DNA of 64,000 bases from Vulcanimicrobiota bacterium (GTDB taxonomy: Bacteria; Vulcanimicrobiota; Vulcanimicrobiia; Vulcanimicrobiales; Vulcanimicrobiaceae): NCBI GenBank assembly GCA_003140215.1, contig PLJL01000004.1, forward strand, positions 1,271,762-1,335,761. The letters run 5' to 3'. The notes beneath the pieces are model-generated. The model was not told the DNA's origin and searched no databases. It worked only from the letters and a program-made list of their open reading frames with translations. Position 1 is the first letter of the stretch. Every line of letters begins with the position of its first letter. Positions 33,504 through 41,448 of this stretch are shown here, one piece after another. The position numbers were made by a program, and so were the translations under genes.

Positions 33504-34232
33504 ATGAGAGCCGGCCGGATCTCTGTCTTCTGGTCTTACTCTGATGCGGAGCTGGAAACCGCATTGAAGGAGGCGCGCTCGCTTTCAGGCTTCTTGAGGA
33601 CTATAGGTCACGCTGTTTCGGCGAACTCGTATCGAACCCTCAATAGGCGGATTGCAGCGAGCTCGATCGACCTCTCCGCACTTGATCGGTACCATGCGGT
33701 CAGAGCTGCGTCTTTCCGCAGGCGTACTCCGCTCGTTGATGTGTTGGTCGCGGGCCGCCCGTTTAATAACGGGGTCTTGAAGCGCCGCCTACTGGCGGAG
33801 GGGTTGCTCGAAGATCGCTGCCAGAAATGCGGACTGGGGCCGACATGGCAAGGCCAGAGAATCAGCCTGCAGCTGGACCATATGAATGGCGATCGTCAAG
33901 ATAACCGCCTTGAGAATCTGCGTATTCTTTGTCCAAACTGTCATTCTCAAACCCCGACGTTTGGTAGCAAAAAGTTGGTCCGTGTCGTCCATAAGTGCAG
34001 AACATGCAGAAGCGCGCGCGTTACCGACCCGACACGAGAATGCCGCGACTGCTACGAGGGAAGACAGCGCCGAGAACGCGGGTGCGTTCCAATTGAAGAA
34101 CTAATCACTCTCGCTCGAGCCTATGGTTTCACAAGGGCTGGACACCGCCTTGGAATCAGCGGCGGTGCCGTTAAGAAACGCATCATCAAGCACCAGGCAA
34201 GGGAAGCCAAGCGCCGGGAAACGGGCTCATAG
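33504..34232 (+). CDS. HNH endonuclease inserted in the tRNA array
   Basis: 242 aa from ATG 33504. N-terminal helices (SYSDAELETALKEARSLSGFLRTIG) look DNA-binding. The central HNH/zinc domain is CQKCGL...LQLDHMNGDRQDNRLENL...CPNCHSQT. A second Cys pair CRTCRS...CRDC follows, and a C-terminal helix-turn-helix (ITLARAYGFTRAGHRLGISG). This is the plan of phage-type homing endonucleases. It interrupts the array between tRNA-Glu and tRNA-Ile and is visibly less GC-rich than its surroundings, consistent with recent insertion. Its target may lie in a tRNA or array junction. Confidence 0.88.
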   Translation: MRAGRISVFWSYSDAELETALKEARSLSGFLRTIGHAVSANSYRTLNRRIAASSIDLSALDRYHAVRAASFRRRTPLVDVLVAGRPFNNGVLKRRLLAEGLLEDRCQKCGLGPTWQGQRISLQLDHMNGDRQDNRLENLRILCPNCHSQTPTFGSKKLVRVVHKCRTCRSARVTDPTRECRDCYEGRQRRERGCVPIEELITLARAYGFTRAGHRLGISGGAVKKRIIKHQAREAKRRETGS

Positions 34233-34281
34233 GCAGAGCAGCGCCTCCAATAGCGCGTAGTCCTTTTTTCAATCCCCCCAT

Positions 34282-34358
34282 CCCGTCGTAGCTTAACGGC
34301 AAAAAGCGCCGCCCCGATAAGGCGGAGACCGCGTGTTCAACTCACGCCGGCGGGACCA
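34282..34358 (+). tRNA. tRNA-Ile(GAT), C33
   Basis: Acceptor CCCGTCG/CGGCGGG, anticodon stem CCGCC/GGCGG with loop CCGATAA (C33), T arm GCGTG-TTCAACT-CACGC, A73 and CCA. Confidence 0.85.
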
Positions 34359-34359
34359 T

Positions 34360-34436
34360 GCGCGAGAGGTCCTCTGGGAAGGACGTCGGTCCTACAAACC
34401 GATCGTTGTCGGGTTCGAATCCCACCTTGCGCACCA
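34360..34436 (+). tRNA. tRNA-Val(TAC), C33
   Basis: Acceptor GCGCGAG/CTTGCGC, D stem GTCC/GGAC, anticodon stem TCGGT/ACCGA with loop CCTACAA (C33), T loop TTCGAAT on a stem needing one bulge, A73 and CCA. Confidence 0.83.
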
Positions 34437-34439
34437 ATT

Positions 34440-34513
34440 GCAGATCTAACACAGTGGTAGTGTACCGGCGTGCCGAGCCGGAGAGACGGGTTCGATCCCC
34501 GTGGTCTGCCCCA
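34440..34513 (+). tRNA. tRNA-Gly(GCC)
   Basis: Acceptor GCAGATC/GGTCTGC, D stem ACAC/GTGT, anticodon stem CCGGC/GCCGG with loop GTGCCGA, T arm ACGGG-TTCGATC-CCCGT, CCA encoded. Confidence 0.9.
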
Positions 34514-34514
34514 T

Positions 34515-34588
34515 GCGGGTGAAGCATTGTGGTGATGCTTCTGACTTCCAATCAGAGGAGCGGGGTTCGATCCCCCGCGCCCGCACCA
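34515..34588 (+). tRNA. tRNA-Gly(TCC), last of the array
   Basis: Acceptor GCGGGTG/CGCCCGC, D stem GCAT/ATGC, anticodon stem TCTGA/TCAGA with loop CTTCCAA, T arm CGGGG-TTCGATC-CCCCG, A73 and CCA. Confidence 0.9.
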
Positions 34589-34628
34589 TTTTAACCACCA
34601 CCCCGATCGTCACAGAAAGGAGGCGTCC

Positions 34629-35156
34629 ATGTCCGTCCTGCTCCTTAACTTCACCTATGAGCCGCTGGGCGTCGTGGACGTCGCGCGGGCCGTGCGGCTG
34701 CTCTTCGCGCGCAAGGTCGAGCTCGTGCACGCCGGCAGCGGCGAGATCCGCTCCGTGACGGCGGCGTTCCCGCTGCCGTCGGTCGTGCGGCTGCTCTACT
34801 ACGTCGCGCGCCGCCGCAAGAAGGTCGCGCTGACGAAGAAGAACGTGCTGCTGCGCGACGACTACGTGTGCGCGTACTGCGTCGCACCGGGCGGCCGCGA
34901 CATGACCGTCGACCACGTCGTGCCGCGCAGCCGCGGCGGCCGCTCGGTGTGGGAGAACCTTGTCGCCTGCTGCTCGGCGTGCAATGCGCGCAAGCGGGAC
35001 CGCACGCCGGACGAGGCGCGGATGCCGCTGCGCCGCAAGCCGCGCGAGCCGCGCTATATCCCGTGGGTGGTCGTGCGTCGCAACACGGCGCCCGACGAGT
35101 GGGGTGCGTACCTCGCACTCTACCACGTCGACATCGAAGAGCGGGTCGGGCGCTGA
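34629..35156 (+). CDS. HNH endonuclease at the end of the tRNA array
   Basis: 175 aa from ATG 34629, with GAAAGGAGG upstream. N-terminal VLLLNFTYEPLGVVDVARAVRLLF, then the HNH core CAYC...MTVDHVVPRSRGGRSVWENLVACCSACNARKRDRTP and the tail IPWVVVRR. This compact family is widespread in bacteria and often sits near repair or mobile genes; its role is not firmly known. It follows tRNA-Gly by 40 bp and shares the strong ribosome binding site style of rtcB and rsr, so I include it in the island. Confidence 0.88.
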   Translation: MSVLLLNFTYEPLGVVDVARAVRLLFARKVELVHAGSGEIRSVTAAFPLPSVVRLLYYVARRRKKVALTKKNVLLRDDYVCAYCVAPGGRDMTVDHVVPRSRGGRSVWENLVACCSACNARKRDRTPDEARMPLRRKPREPRYIPWVVVRRNTAPDEWGAYLALYHVDIEERVGR

Positions 35157-35217
35157 GCGCCCGGCTCGCTTCCGGTCGCGCAGTGAATCGGCGGGTCGCG
35201 GCAGAATAGCGGCCACC

Positions 35218-37239
35218 ATGGCGTCGGCTTGGGCCCTAGTTCGACGGTTCGCCGTGCGCATTCGGACGCAAGCGGTCCTGTTGAGCGTCGTCCCGCTGAC
35301 GTTCTTGGTGGCCCTGTTCGTCATCGCGAGCATCTTGCGGAGCGAGACGGAGCAAACGGCGGCATGGTCGCAGCTCGCGAGCAACGCGCTCAAGCAGTCG
35401 GACCTGGTCCAAAAGACGATCGGCGACGCGAACCGTGCCATCGTGGACTACACCACCAAGAACCACCGGCCGGCGGCGCTGGGCCCATACCGAGCCGCGT
35501 TGCGTGCCTTGGGTCCGCAGGTTGTGGAGCTGCGCCGACTCGTGCGCGACGAACCCTCGCAAGAAGTGCGTGCGGGGCGATTGGGGGCGCTCTCGGCCGA
35601 CGTCATGGACCTGCTGACGCAATATCTCGCACTTTGGGATGCCGGCAAGAAAACCCAGGCGCCGGCGATGCTCCAACAGCCGCGCAACCGGAAGATCGTC
35701 AGCGACTGGCTCCTCGCAAAGACCGCCTTCGACGACGCCGAGCGCGCGAACACCATCGGGCGCTTCACCGACCTGCAGCGTGAAGTCGTCCTACTCAACC
35801 GCATCCTGCTCGTAGCGTCGATCGCGGGTATCCTCTTGACGCTGTTCGTCACGGCGATGTTCGGCTTGCGGATCGCTCGCAGGTTGCAGCGCCTCGCGGA
35901 GAACGCGCAAGGGCTGGGCGAGGGCCAGCAGGCCGCGGTGATCGGCGGCAGCGACGAGATCGCCGACCTCGACCGGGTCTATCACGAGATGACGCAGCGA
36001 ATCCGCGACACGCTGCAGCAAAACGACGAGGCCCTGGCCGCGTACGAGCGCGCGCACCATGTCGCCACGACGCTGCAGCGCGCGCTCTTGCCTCAGGAGC
36101 TGCCGCAGATCGCCGGGATCGTTTTCGACGCCGTATACGAACCGGCCAAGAGCGAGGCGCAAGTCGGCGGAGATTGGTATGATGCGCTGCGCCTGGCCGA
36201 TGGGCGCGTGCTGATCTCGATCGGCGACGTCGCCGGCAGCGGCTTGCAGGCAGCGGTGATCATGGCCGCCATGCGTGAGGTCATCCGCGGCGTGGCGCAG
36301 GTCTATGCCGATCCCGCCACCATCATCGACGCCGCCGACCGCACGCTCAAGACGGAGCATCTCGACAACGTCGTAACCGCGTTCGTCGGCGTGTTCGACC
36401 CGGTCGCGCGCACCCTGGCGTACGTCTCGGCGGGACATCCGCCGCCGCTGGTCCGCGCGCCCGACGGCACCGTCACCGACCTTCCGTCCCGCGGTCTGCC
36501 GCTGGGCATTCGCTTGCGGAACGACGCTGACGCCCGCACCGCGGCCATTCCCGCCGGCGCCACCGTGATTTTCTACACCGACGGTCTCATCGAGTCGACC
36601 AAGGACGTCATCGCCGGCGAGCGCACGTTGCGCGCCGCGCTGGCCGATCCCAGCACGGTGGCGCGCCCGCAGGTCGCGCAGACCTTGTACGACCGCGTCC
36701 TGCACGACGGTACGCACGACGACGTTGCGATCCTCGCGATGCGCGTCGACGCTAGCTCGGCCGGCGCCGCATCGGAGGCGGCCGGTGAGCATCATCACCG
36801 CTGGAGCTTCGACACCGGCGACTTCGCGACGGCGCAACGTTCTCGCCTCGCGTTCGCCTCGATCCTGGCCGACGGTGGGATCTGCGAAGAGGACGTGTTC
36901 ACCGCCGAGCTCATCTTCGGAGAGCTGCTCAGCAACGCCGTGCGGTATGCGCCCGGGCCGGTCGAAGTCGTGCTCGACCGCAGCGGCGACTCGATCGCGA
37001 TCCTGCACTTTCTCGACCTCGGACCGGGTTTCATCGTGATGCCGCGGTTGCCGTCCGACCTGCTGAGCGAGCGCGGACGCGGCTTGTTTCTCGTGTGGTC
37101 GCTGGCCGAAGAGCTCAACGTGACCAAGCGCATCGACGGCGGCTCGCATGCCCGGGTCGTCCTAACGGCGCGCCGCGCCCGCAAACGCGGGGGGTCGCGG
37201 CGTCCCAAGATGGCCCAGGCCGCGACCGACACCGGCTGA
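35218..37239 (+). CDS. Membrane sensor SpoIIE/RsbU phosphatase fused to RsbW-like ATPase
   Basis: 673 aa from ATG 35218. TM1 (VLLSVVPLTFLVALFVIASIL), a ~170-aa extracytoplasmic helical sensor, TM2 (ILLVASIAGILLTLFVTAMF), a HAMP region, then a PP2C/SpoIIE phosphatase with GGDWYDAL, IGDVAGSGLQA and FYTDGLIES (metal Asp residues). The C-terminal 130 residues are a HATPase anti-sigma kinase-like domain with GELLSNAVRYAPG, LDLGPGF and GRGLFLV. Such proteins reverse and impose phosphorylation of an anti-sigma antagonist in general stress signalling. Having both activities in one chain is notable. No STAS or sigma gene is adjacent. Confidence 0.88.
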   Translation: MASAWALVRRFAVRIRTQAVLLSVVPLTFLVALFVIASILRSETEQTAAWSQLASNALKQSDLVQKTIGDANRAIVDYTTKNHRPAALGPYRAALRALGPQVVELRRLVRDEPSQEVRAGRLGALSADVMDLLTQYLALWDAGKKTQAPAMLQQPRNRKIVSDWLLAKTAFDDAERANTIGRFTDLQREVVLLNRILLVASIAGILLTLFVTAMFGLRIARRLQRLAENAQGLGEGQQAAVIGGSDEIADLDRVYHEMTQRIRDTLQQNDEALAAYERAHHVATTLQRALLPQELPQIAGIVFDAVYEPAKSEAQVGGDWYDALRLADGRVLISIGDVAGSGLQAAVIMAAMREVIRGVAQVYADPATIIDAADRTLKTEHLDNVVTAFVGVFDPVARTLAYVSAGHPPPLVRAPDGTVTDLPSRGLPLGIRLRNDADARTAAIPAGATVIFYTDGLIESTKDVIAGERTLRAALADPSTVARPQVAQTLYDRVLHDGTHDDVAILAMRVDASSAGAASEAAGEHHHRWSFDTGDFATAQRSRLAFASILADGGICEEDVFTAELIFGELLSNAVRYAPGPVEVVLDRSGDSIAILHFLDLGPGFIVMPRLPSDLLSERGRGLFLVWSLAEELNVTKRIDGGSHARVVLTARRARKRGGSRRPKMAQAATDTG

Positions 37240-38066
37240 TGCGCAGCACCTTCGAGCGCGACGGTTTCGTGGTGCTGCGCGAGTTCAAGGCGCCCGGCGA
37301 GATCGCTGCACTACGGGCGCGTGCGGCTGAGATCGTCGAGGCCTTCGATCCCGGCGAGGCCGGCGCGATCTTCACCACGCGCGACGAGTCGACGACCAAG
37401 GCCGACGAGTACTTCCTGTCTTCCGGCGACAAGATCCGCTGCTTCTTCGAAGAGGAGGCTTTCGACGCGGCCGGCGGGCTACGCCAATCCAAGCCGCTCT
37501 CCATCAACAAGATCGGGCACGCGCTGCACGATCTCGATCCGGTCTTCGAGCGCTTCTCGCGCGACCCGCGGCTCCACGATCTCGCGCTCGCGCTCGGCCT
37601 CGCGCAGCCGCGCGTCTACCAGTCCATGTACATCTTCAAGCAGCCCCGGATCGGCGGTGAGGTGCGCTGGCACCAGGACGCCACGTATTTCGACACCGAT
37701 CCCGTGAGCGTGACGACGCTGTGGTTCGCGCTCGAACGGGCCGACCGCAGCAACGGCTGTCTGTGGGTGCAGCGCGGTGGGCACCGCACGCCGCTGCGCG
37801 AGCGGTTCAGCGTCGACGCCCGCGGCAGCCGGCTCGACGTGCTCGACCACACCCCCTGGCCCAACGAGGCCGTAGCTGAGCCCGTGGAGGTCGAAGCCGG
37901 CACGCTCGTCGTGCTGCACGGCTTGCTGCCCCACTACAGCGCGCCGAACCGTTCGGCCGTGTCGCGCCACGCCTATACGCTGCACTGCGTCGATGCGGGC
38001 GCGCGCTACGCGCCGACGAATTGGCTGCAGCGTTCGACCGCATTTCCCGCCCGCGACTTCGTCTAA
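37239..38066 (+). CDS. Phytanoyl-CoA dioxygenase (PhyH) family protein
   Basis: 275 aa; ATG overlaps the stop of the phosphatase gene by one base. Fe(II)/2-oxoglutarate dioxygenase fold. Iron ligands are WHQDATYF (HxD) and the distal His in LPHYSAPN, and Arg in SRHAYTL would bind 2-oxoglutarate. It resembles PHYHD1-like proteins, which hydroxylate unknown small substrates. A lipase-like hydrolase gene follows after 5 bp. Confidence 0.85.
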   Translation: MRSTFERDGFVVLREFKAPGEIAALRARAAEIVEAFDPGEAGAIFTTRDESTTKADEYFLSSGDKIRCFFEEEAFDAAGGLRQSKPLSINKIGHALHDLDPVFERFSRDPRLHDLALALGLAQPRVYQSMYIFKQPRIGGEVRWHQDATYFDTDPVSVTTLWFALERADRSNGCLWVQRGGHRTPLRERFSVDARGSRLDVLDHTPWPNEAVAEPVEVEAGTLVVLHGLLPHYSAPNRSAVSRHAYTLHCVDAGARYAPTNWLQRSTAFPARDFV

Positions 38067-38071
38067 GCCGC

Positions 38072-38992
38072 ATGGACGAAACGGGCGCCGGCCTGCTCAC
38101 CTTCACCAGCGACGGGCTCGAGGTGGTCGGCGACCGCCGCCTGCCGGCGGGTGCGCCGCGCGCCGCGGTCATCATCGCGCACGGGATGGCCGAGCACGCG
38201 GCGCGCTACCGCCGTTTCGCCGCCGAGCTCGCCGCGCACGGCTACGCCGTGTATGCGCCCGACCTGCGCGGCCACGGGCGCACCGCCGGGGGTGACGAGC
38301 GGCTGGGCTGGGCCGGCGCCGACGGCTGGAACGCGATGCTGCGCGACCTCGCGCGGCTGATCGAGCTCGCCGGCGAACGTCACCCGGGCGTCCCGGTCGT
38401 CCTGTTCGGACACAGCATGGGGTCGATTCTCGCGCAGCGCGTCGCGCAGCTCGCGGGCGAGCGCCTCGCCGGACTGATCCTGTCCGGCACGACCGGCTCG
38501 GCGCCGAAGCTCGGCGCCGGGATCCTCGCCGCGCGACTGTTGTGCACGCTGCGCGGAGGCCGCGCTCCCTCGCCGCTCCAACGCGTGATGTTCGCCGGGT
38601 TCAACGCGTCCTTCGCGCCGCAGCCCACCGGCTTCGAGTGGCTGAGCCGCGATGCGTCCGAAGTCCAGCGGTACGTCGACGACCCCCGCTGCGGGTTCAC
38701 GTTCTCGAACCGGCTGCTGCTCGACATGCTGCGCGGTTACGCGGAGGTGTGGAAGCCGGAGAACGAGCGCCGAATCCCGCCCGGCCTGCCGGTTTTGCTC
38801 GTCTCGGGCGAGCTGGACCCCGTCGGGGCGAGAACGAGCACGGTGACGGCGCTCGCCGCGCGTTACCGCGCGCTGGGCCTGGGCGACGTGCAGGTGGTGT
38901 TCTATCCCGGCGCGCGTCACGAGATGCTCAACGAGACCAACCGCGACGAGGTCGTCCGCGACGTCGTCGGCTGGCTCGACGCGCGGGTCTAA
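38072..38992 (+). CDS. Alpha/beta hydrolase, monoacylglycerol lipase-like
   Basis: 306 aa from ATG 38072 (MDETGAGLLTFTSDGLEVVG). Features of the serine aminopeptidase/MAGL group (Hydrolase_4): IIAHGMAEHAARYRRFA, YAPDLRGHGRTAG, nucleophile GHSMGS, acid in SGELDPVG and His in PGARHEMLNE. Probably hydrolyses lipid or other esters in the cytoplasm. Ends convergently against the SDR gene. Confidence 0.88.
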   Translation: MDETGAGLLTFTSDGLEVVGDRRLPAGAPRAAVIIAHGMAEHAARYRRFAAELAAHGYAVYAPDLRGHGRTAGGDERLGWAGADGWNAMLRDLARLIELAGERHPGVPVVLFGHSMGSILAQRVAQLAGERLAGLILSGTTGSAPKLGAGILAARLLCTLRGGRAPSPLQRVMFAGFNASFAPQPTGFEWLSRDASEVQRYVDDPRCGFTFSNRLLLDMLRGYAEVWKPENERRIPPGLPVLLVSGELDPVGARTSTVTALAARYRALGLGDVQVVFYPGARHEMLNETNRDEVVRDVVGWLDARV

Positions 38993-39810
38993 TCGACGAA
39001 GATGTCGTCGGTCAGCGGCGTCCCGGGTTCGACCGCGTAGCCGGAGAGATCGGTCACGCCGGCGGTGCGCAGCACGTCTTCGTCGATGAAGGTATTGCCG
39101 GTGCAGCTGCGCGCCTCCCGGCACAGGATCTCGTAGGCCGCGTCCGCGACGACCGCCGGCGTACGCGAGGAGCGGATCATTGCGTCCCCGCCGAGGAGAT
39201 TTTGCACCGCGGCGGTCGCGATCGTCGTTTTCGGCCACAGCGCGTTCGCGGCGATCCCGCGCGCGCGGAACTCCGCAGCGAAACCGAGCGTCAGCAGCGT
39301 CATCCCGTACTTCTTGAACGTATAGGCCGGAGCGCCGGCAATCCACTTCGACTTCAGCGCGATCGGCGGCGAGAGGGTAAGGATGTGCGCGTTGGGCGAC
39401 TTCTCGAGATACGGGAGCGCAGCCCGGGTGACCAGATAGGTCGCGCGCGGACCGATCGCGGTCATCAAATCGAACGCCTTTGCGTCGACCTGCGCCGTCC
39501 CGCCCAGGCGGATCGCGCTGGCATTGTTGACGACCACGTCGATCCCGCCGAAGCGCTCGACGGCGGCTCCAACGGCCTGCGCGATCTGCGCCTCGTCGCG
39601 AACGTCGCATTGCACCGCGAGCGCTTTGCCGCCGGCGGCTTCGATCTCGGCGGCCGCGGTGTAGATCGTGCCCGGCAGCTTGGGGTGCGGCTCGACGGTC
39701 TTGGCGACGACGACGACGTTCGCGCCGTCCCGTGCGGCGCGCAGGCCGATCGCAAGGCCGATGCCGCGACTCGCGCCGCTGATGAAGAGCGTTTTGCCGG
39801 CGAGGCTCAC
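38989..39810 (-). CDS. Short-chain dehydrogenase/reductase (HSDL2-like)
   Basis: 273 aa. NAD(P)-binding TGxxxGIG motif as SGASRGIG, NNAS, and a YTFKKYG active-site region. The usual catalytic Ser is in LSPP rather than a typical S-x12-Y, as in HSDL2-like proteins of lipid metabolism. The DEDVLRTAGVTDLSGY tail is typical of that group. Overlaps the enoyl-CoA hydratase gene by 4 bp (ATGA), so the pair is translationally coupled. Confidence 0.85.
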   Translation of the reverse strand: MSLAGKTLFISGASRGIGLAIGLRAARDGANVVVVAKTVEPHPKLPGTIYTAAAEIEAAGGKALAVQCDVRDEAQIAQAVGAAVERFGGIDVVVNNASAIRLGGTAQVDAKAFDLMTAIGPRATYLVTRAALPYLEKSPNAHILTLSPPIALKSKWIAGAPAYTFKKYGMTLLTLGFAAEFRARGIAANALWPKTTIATAAVQNLLGGDAMIRSSRTPAVVADAAYEILCREARSCTGNTFIDEDVLRTAGVTDLSGYAVEPGTPLTDDIFVD

Positions 39811-40565
39811 GTTGCGCTACGGCCGGCCCGCTCGAAGAACGAGCTCATCGCGGAGCGCGCCTCTGCCGAGGCGAGGCGCTCGCGAAACGCGACGGTTTCA
39901 CGTGCGATCGCGGCCAAGACCACGTCGCGGTCGTAGGTCAGGAGGCGTTTCGTCGCCCGCACCGCCGCGCGCGGCTTGAGCGCGATCATCCGTGCGGCCA
40001 GCTCGGCGACCGCGTCGAGCTCCTCGTCGGGGACGACCTTGGTGACGATCCCGTCGGCGAAGGCCTGCCCCGCGTTGATCGCCTCGCCCAGGTACAGTGC
40101 GGCTCCGGCGCGCGCGCGCCCGATGCGCCGCGGCAGCAGTACGCTACTGGCGGCCTCGGGGACGAGGCCGAGATCGACGAACGGCACCTTGAACTTCGCG
40201 GTCGGCGCCGCGTAGACGACGTCGCAGTGCAGGAGCATGGTCGTGCCGATGCCGACCGCCGCACCGCGCACGGCGGCGACGACCGGGACGTCGGTCGTCG
40301 CCAAGCCGGTCAGAAAGCGAAACACCGGCGCGTCGTCGCCATGCGGCGGCTGGTCGAGAAAGTCGCGCAGGTCGTTGCCGCCGGTGAACGTGTCGCCGCG
40401 CCCACGGATCAAGAGCGCACCGACGTCGTCGCCGGCGGCCGACGCGACCGCGTCGGCCATGGCGGCGTACATCGCCACGGTCAGGGCGTTCTTCTTGTCG
40501 GGCCGATCCAGTACGACGTGACGGACGCCGTCGCGGTCTTCGACGGAGATGCCGAGCGAGCTCAT
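39807..40565 (-). CDS. Enoyl-CoA hydratase/isomerase family protein
   Basis: 252 aa from ATG 40565 (MSSLGISVEDRDGVRHVVLDRPDKKNALT). Crotonase fold: oxyanion loops TFTGGNDLRDF and VRGAAVGIGTTMLLHCD, then FKVPFVDLGLVPEAAS. The second catalytic Glu position is E in PEAAS; the first is not clearly Glu, so isomerase or another crotonase activity is possible. Operon with the SDR gene suggests fatty acid metabolism. The longer frame to 41213 is antisense to another gene. Confidence 0.88.
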   Translation of the reverse strand: MSSLGISVEDRDGVRHVVLDRPDKKNALTVAMYAAMADAVASAAGDDVGALLIRGRGDTFTGGNDLRDFLDQPPHGDDAPVFRFLTGLATTDVPVVAAVRGAAVGIGTTMLLHCDVVYAAPTAKFKVPFVDLGLVPEAASSVLLPRRIGRARAGAALYLGEAINAGQAFADGIVTKVVPDEELDAVAELAARMIALKPRAAVRATKRLLTYDRDVVLAAIARETVAFRERLASAEARSAMSSFFERAGRSAT

Positions 40566-40643
40566 AGCGCGCTGTCCGCGCGCGAAGGCCGGCTTCCCTC
40601 TGCAGCCCAGGAAAAACGGCCGGTTGAGCCCAACCCGCCGTCC

Positions 40644-41444
40644 ATGGGTGCTCATCGGCTCGTCTCCCGCTGTGCCGTTTCGCTCTTCGTGCTGGCGTCG
40701 TTCGCCACGGCGAGCCTGGCCGGGGCACGGGGCCAGCCCAGCCCCACGCCCGCGCCCAAGGCCGACCGCAACGCCGCGATCATCGACCCGCTCACCGAGA
40801 TCGGCCGCGTTCGCGCGCGCACGCCCTACTGCGCGGCGCTCGCCGGCGCGCGGCTCGGCGTCGACGCGGCGATCACGTATCAGTACGCGGTTCCCACGCT
40901 GTACCGCGATCTGCGCTATTTCCGGCTCGATTCGTATTTGACCAAACATCAGTCCGAGCAACGGACCGAGCACGATCTGAGCTCGCTGTGGAATTTGGCC
41001 ACGGCCGGGCGCGCCGAAGTGCAGGCGCTGCGCTCCGCGGCACTGGCGCCGGGCGTCGATGAAGCCAAGCGGACGGAGATGCTCGGCTTTGCCAACGCGC
41101 TCGACGGTGCGAAAGCGCGCCAGATGGAACTCGCCCGGACGATCGCGCGCACGTATGCCATCCTGGCCGAAGCGCCGGTACGGCTCATCGCCAACGCCCC
41201 CTCCGACGATCACGGCGCGGCCGCGCTACGCGGCGGTCCGCGCGCGGCGAGCATCGGCCTCCCCGGCGGCGCGCCGACCGCGCAGCCGTACACGAGCGCG
41301 CAGATGGAGGGGCTCGAGGACCACTCGCGCGAGCAGGGGTTGTTCGGTACGTTCGGCGCGGAGAGCTTCATCCGCGACGATCTCCAGGAAGCGGCACGGC
41401 ACGCGACCGCCGCGATGAAGCTCGGCAGCTGCACGGAGCTCTGA
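40644..41444 (+). CDS. Secreted hypothetical protein, paralogue of 42904-43713
   Basis: 266 aa from ATG 40644, signal peptide (VSLFVLASFATASLAGA). Mature part mostly helical: IIDPLTEIGRVRARTPYCAAL, then long helices, ending in FGAESFIRDDLQEAARHATAAMKLGSC. The next-but-one gene has the same architecture (LVEIGKVRARSPYCAAL ... FGPEDLIREDLKTAAKHGTTAILLGGC), with two conserved Cys. No known family recognised. A lipase-like gene lies between the two. Confidence 0.75.
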   Translation: MGAHRLVSRCAVSLFVLASFATASLAGARGQPSPTPAPKADRNAAIIDPLTEIGRVRARTPYCAALAGARLGVDAAITYQYAVPTLYRDLRYFRLDSYLTKHQSEQRTEHDLSSLWNLATAGRAEVQALRSAALAPGVDEAKRTEMLGFANALDGAKARQMELARTIARTYAILAEAPVRLIANAPSDDHGAAALRGGPRAASIGLPGGAPTAQPYTSAQMEGLEDHSREQGLFGTFGAESFIRDDLQEAARHATAAMKLGSCTEL

Positions 41445-41448
41445 GGCA

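Noticed and set aside
31409..34588. Possible CRISPR array because of recurring GGTTCGAATCC-like motifs
   Set aside because: The motif is the T loop of successive tRNAs, spacing is tRNA-length and each unit folds as a cloverleaf with its own acceptor stem. There are no cas genes.
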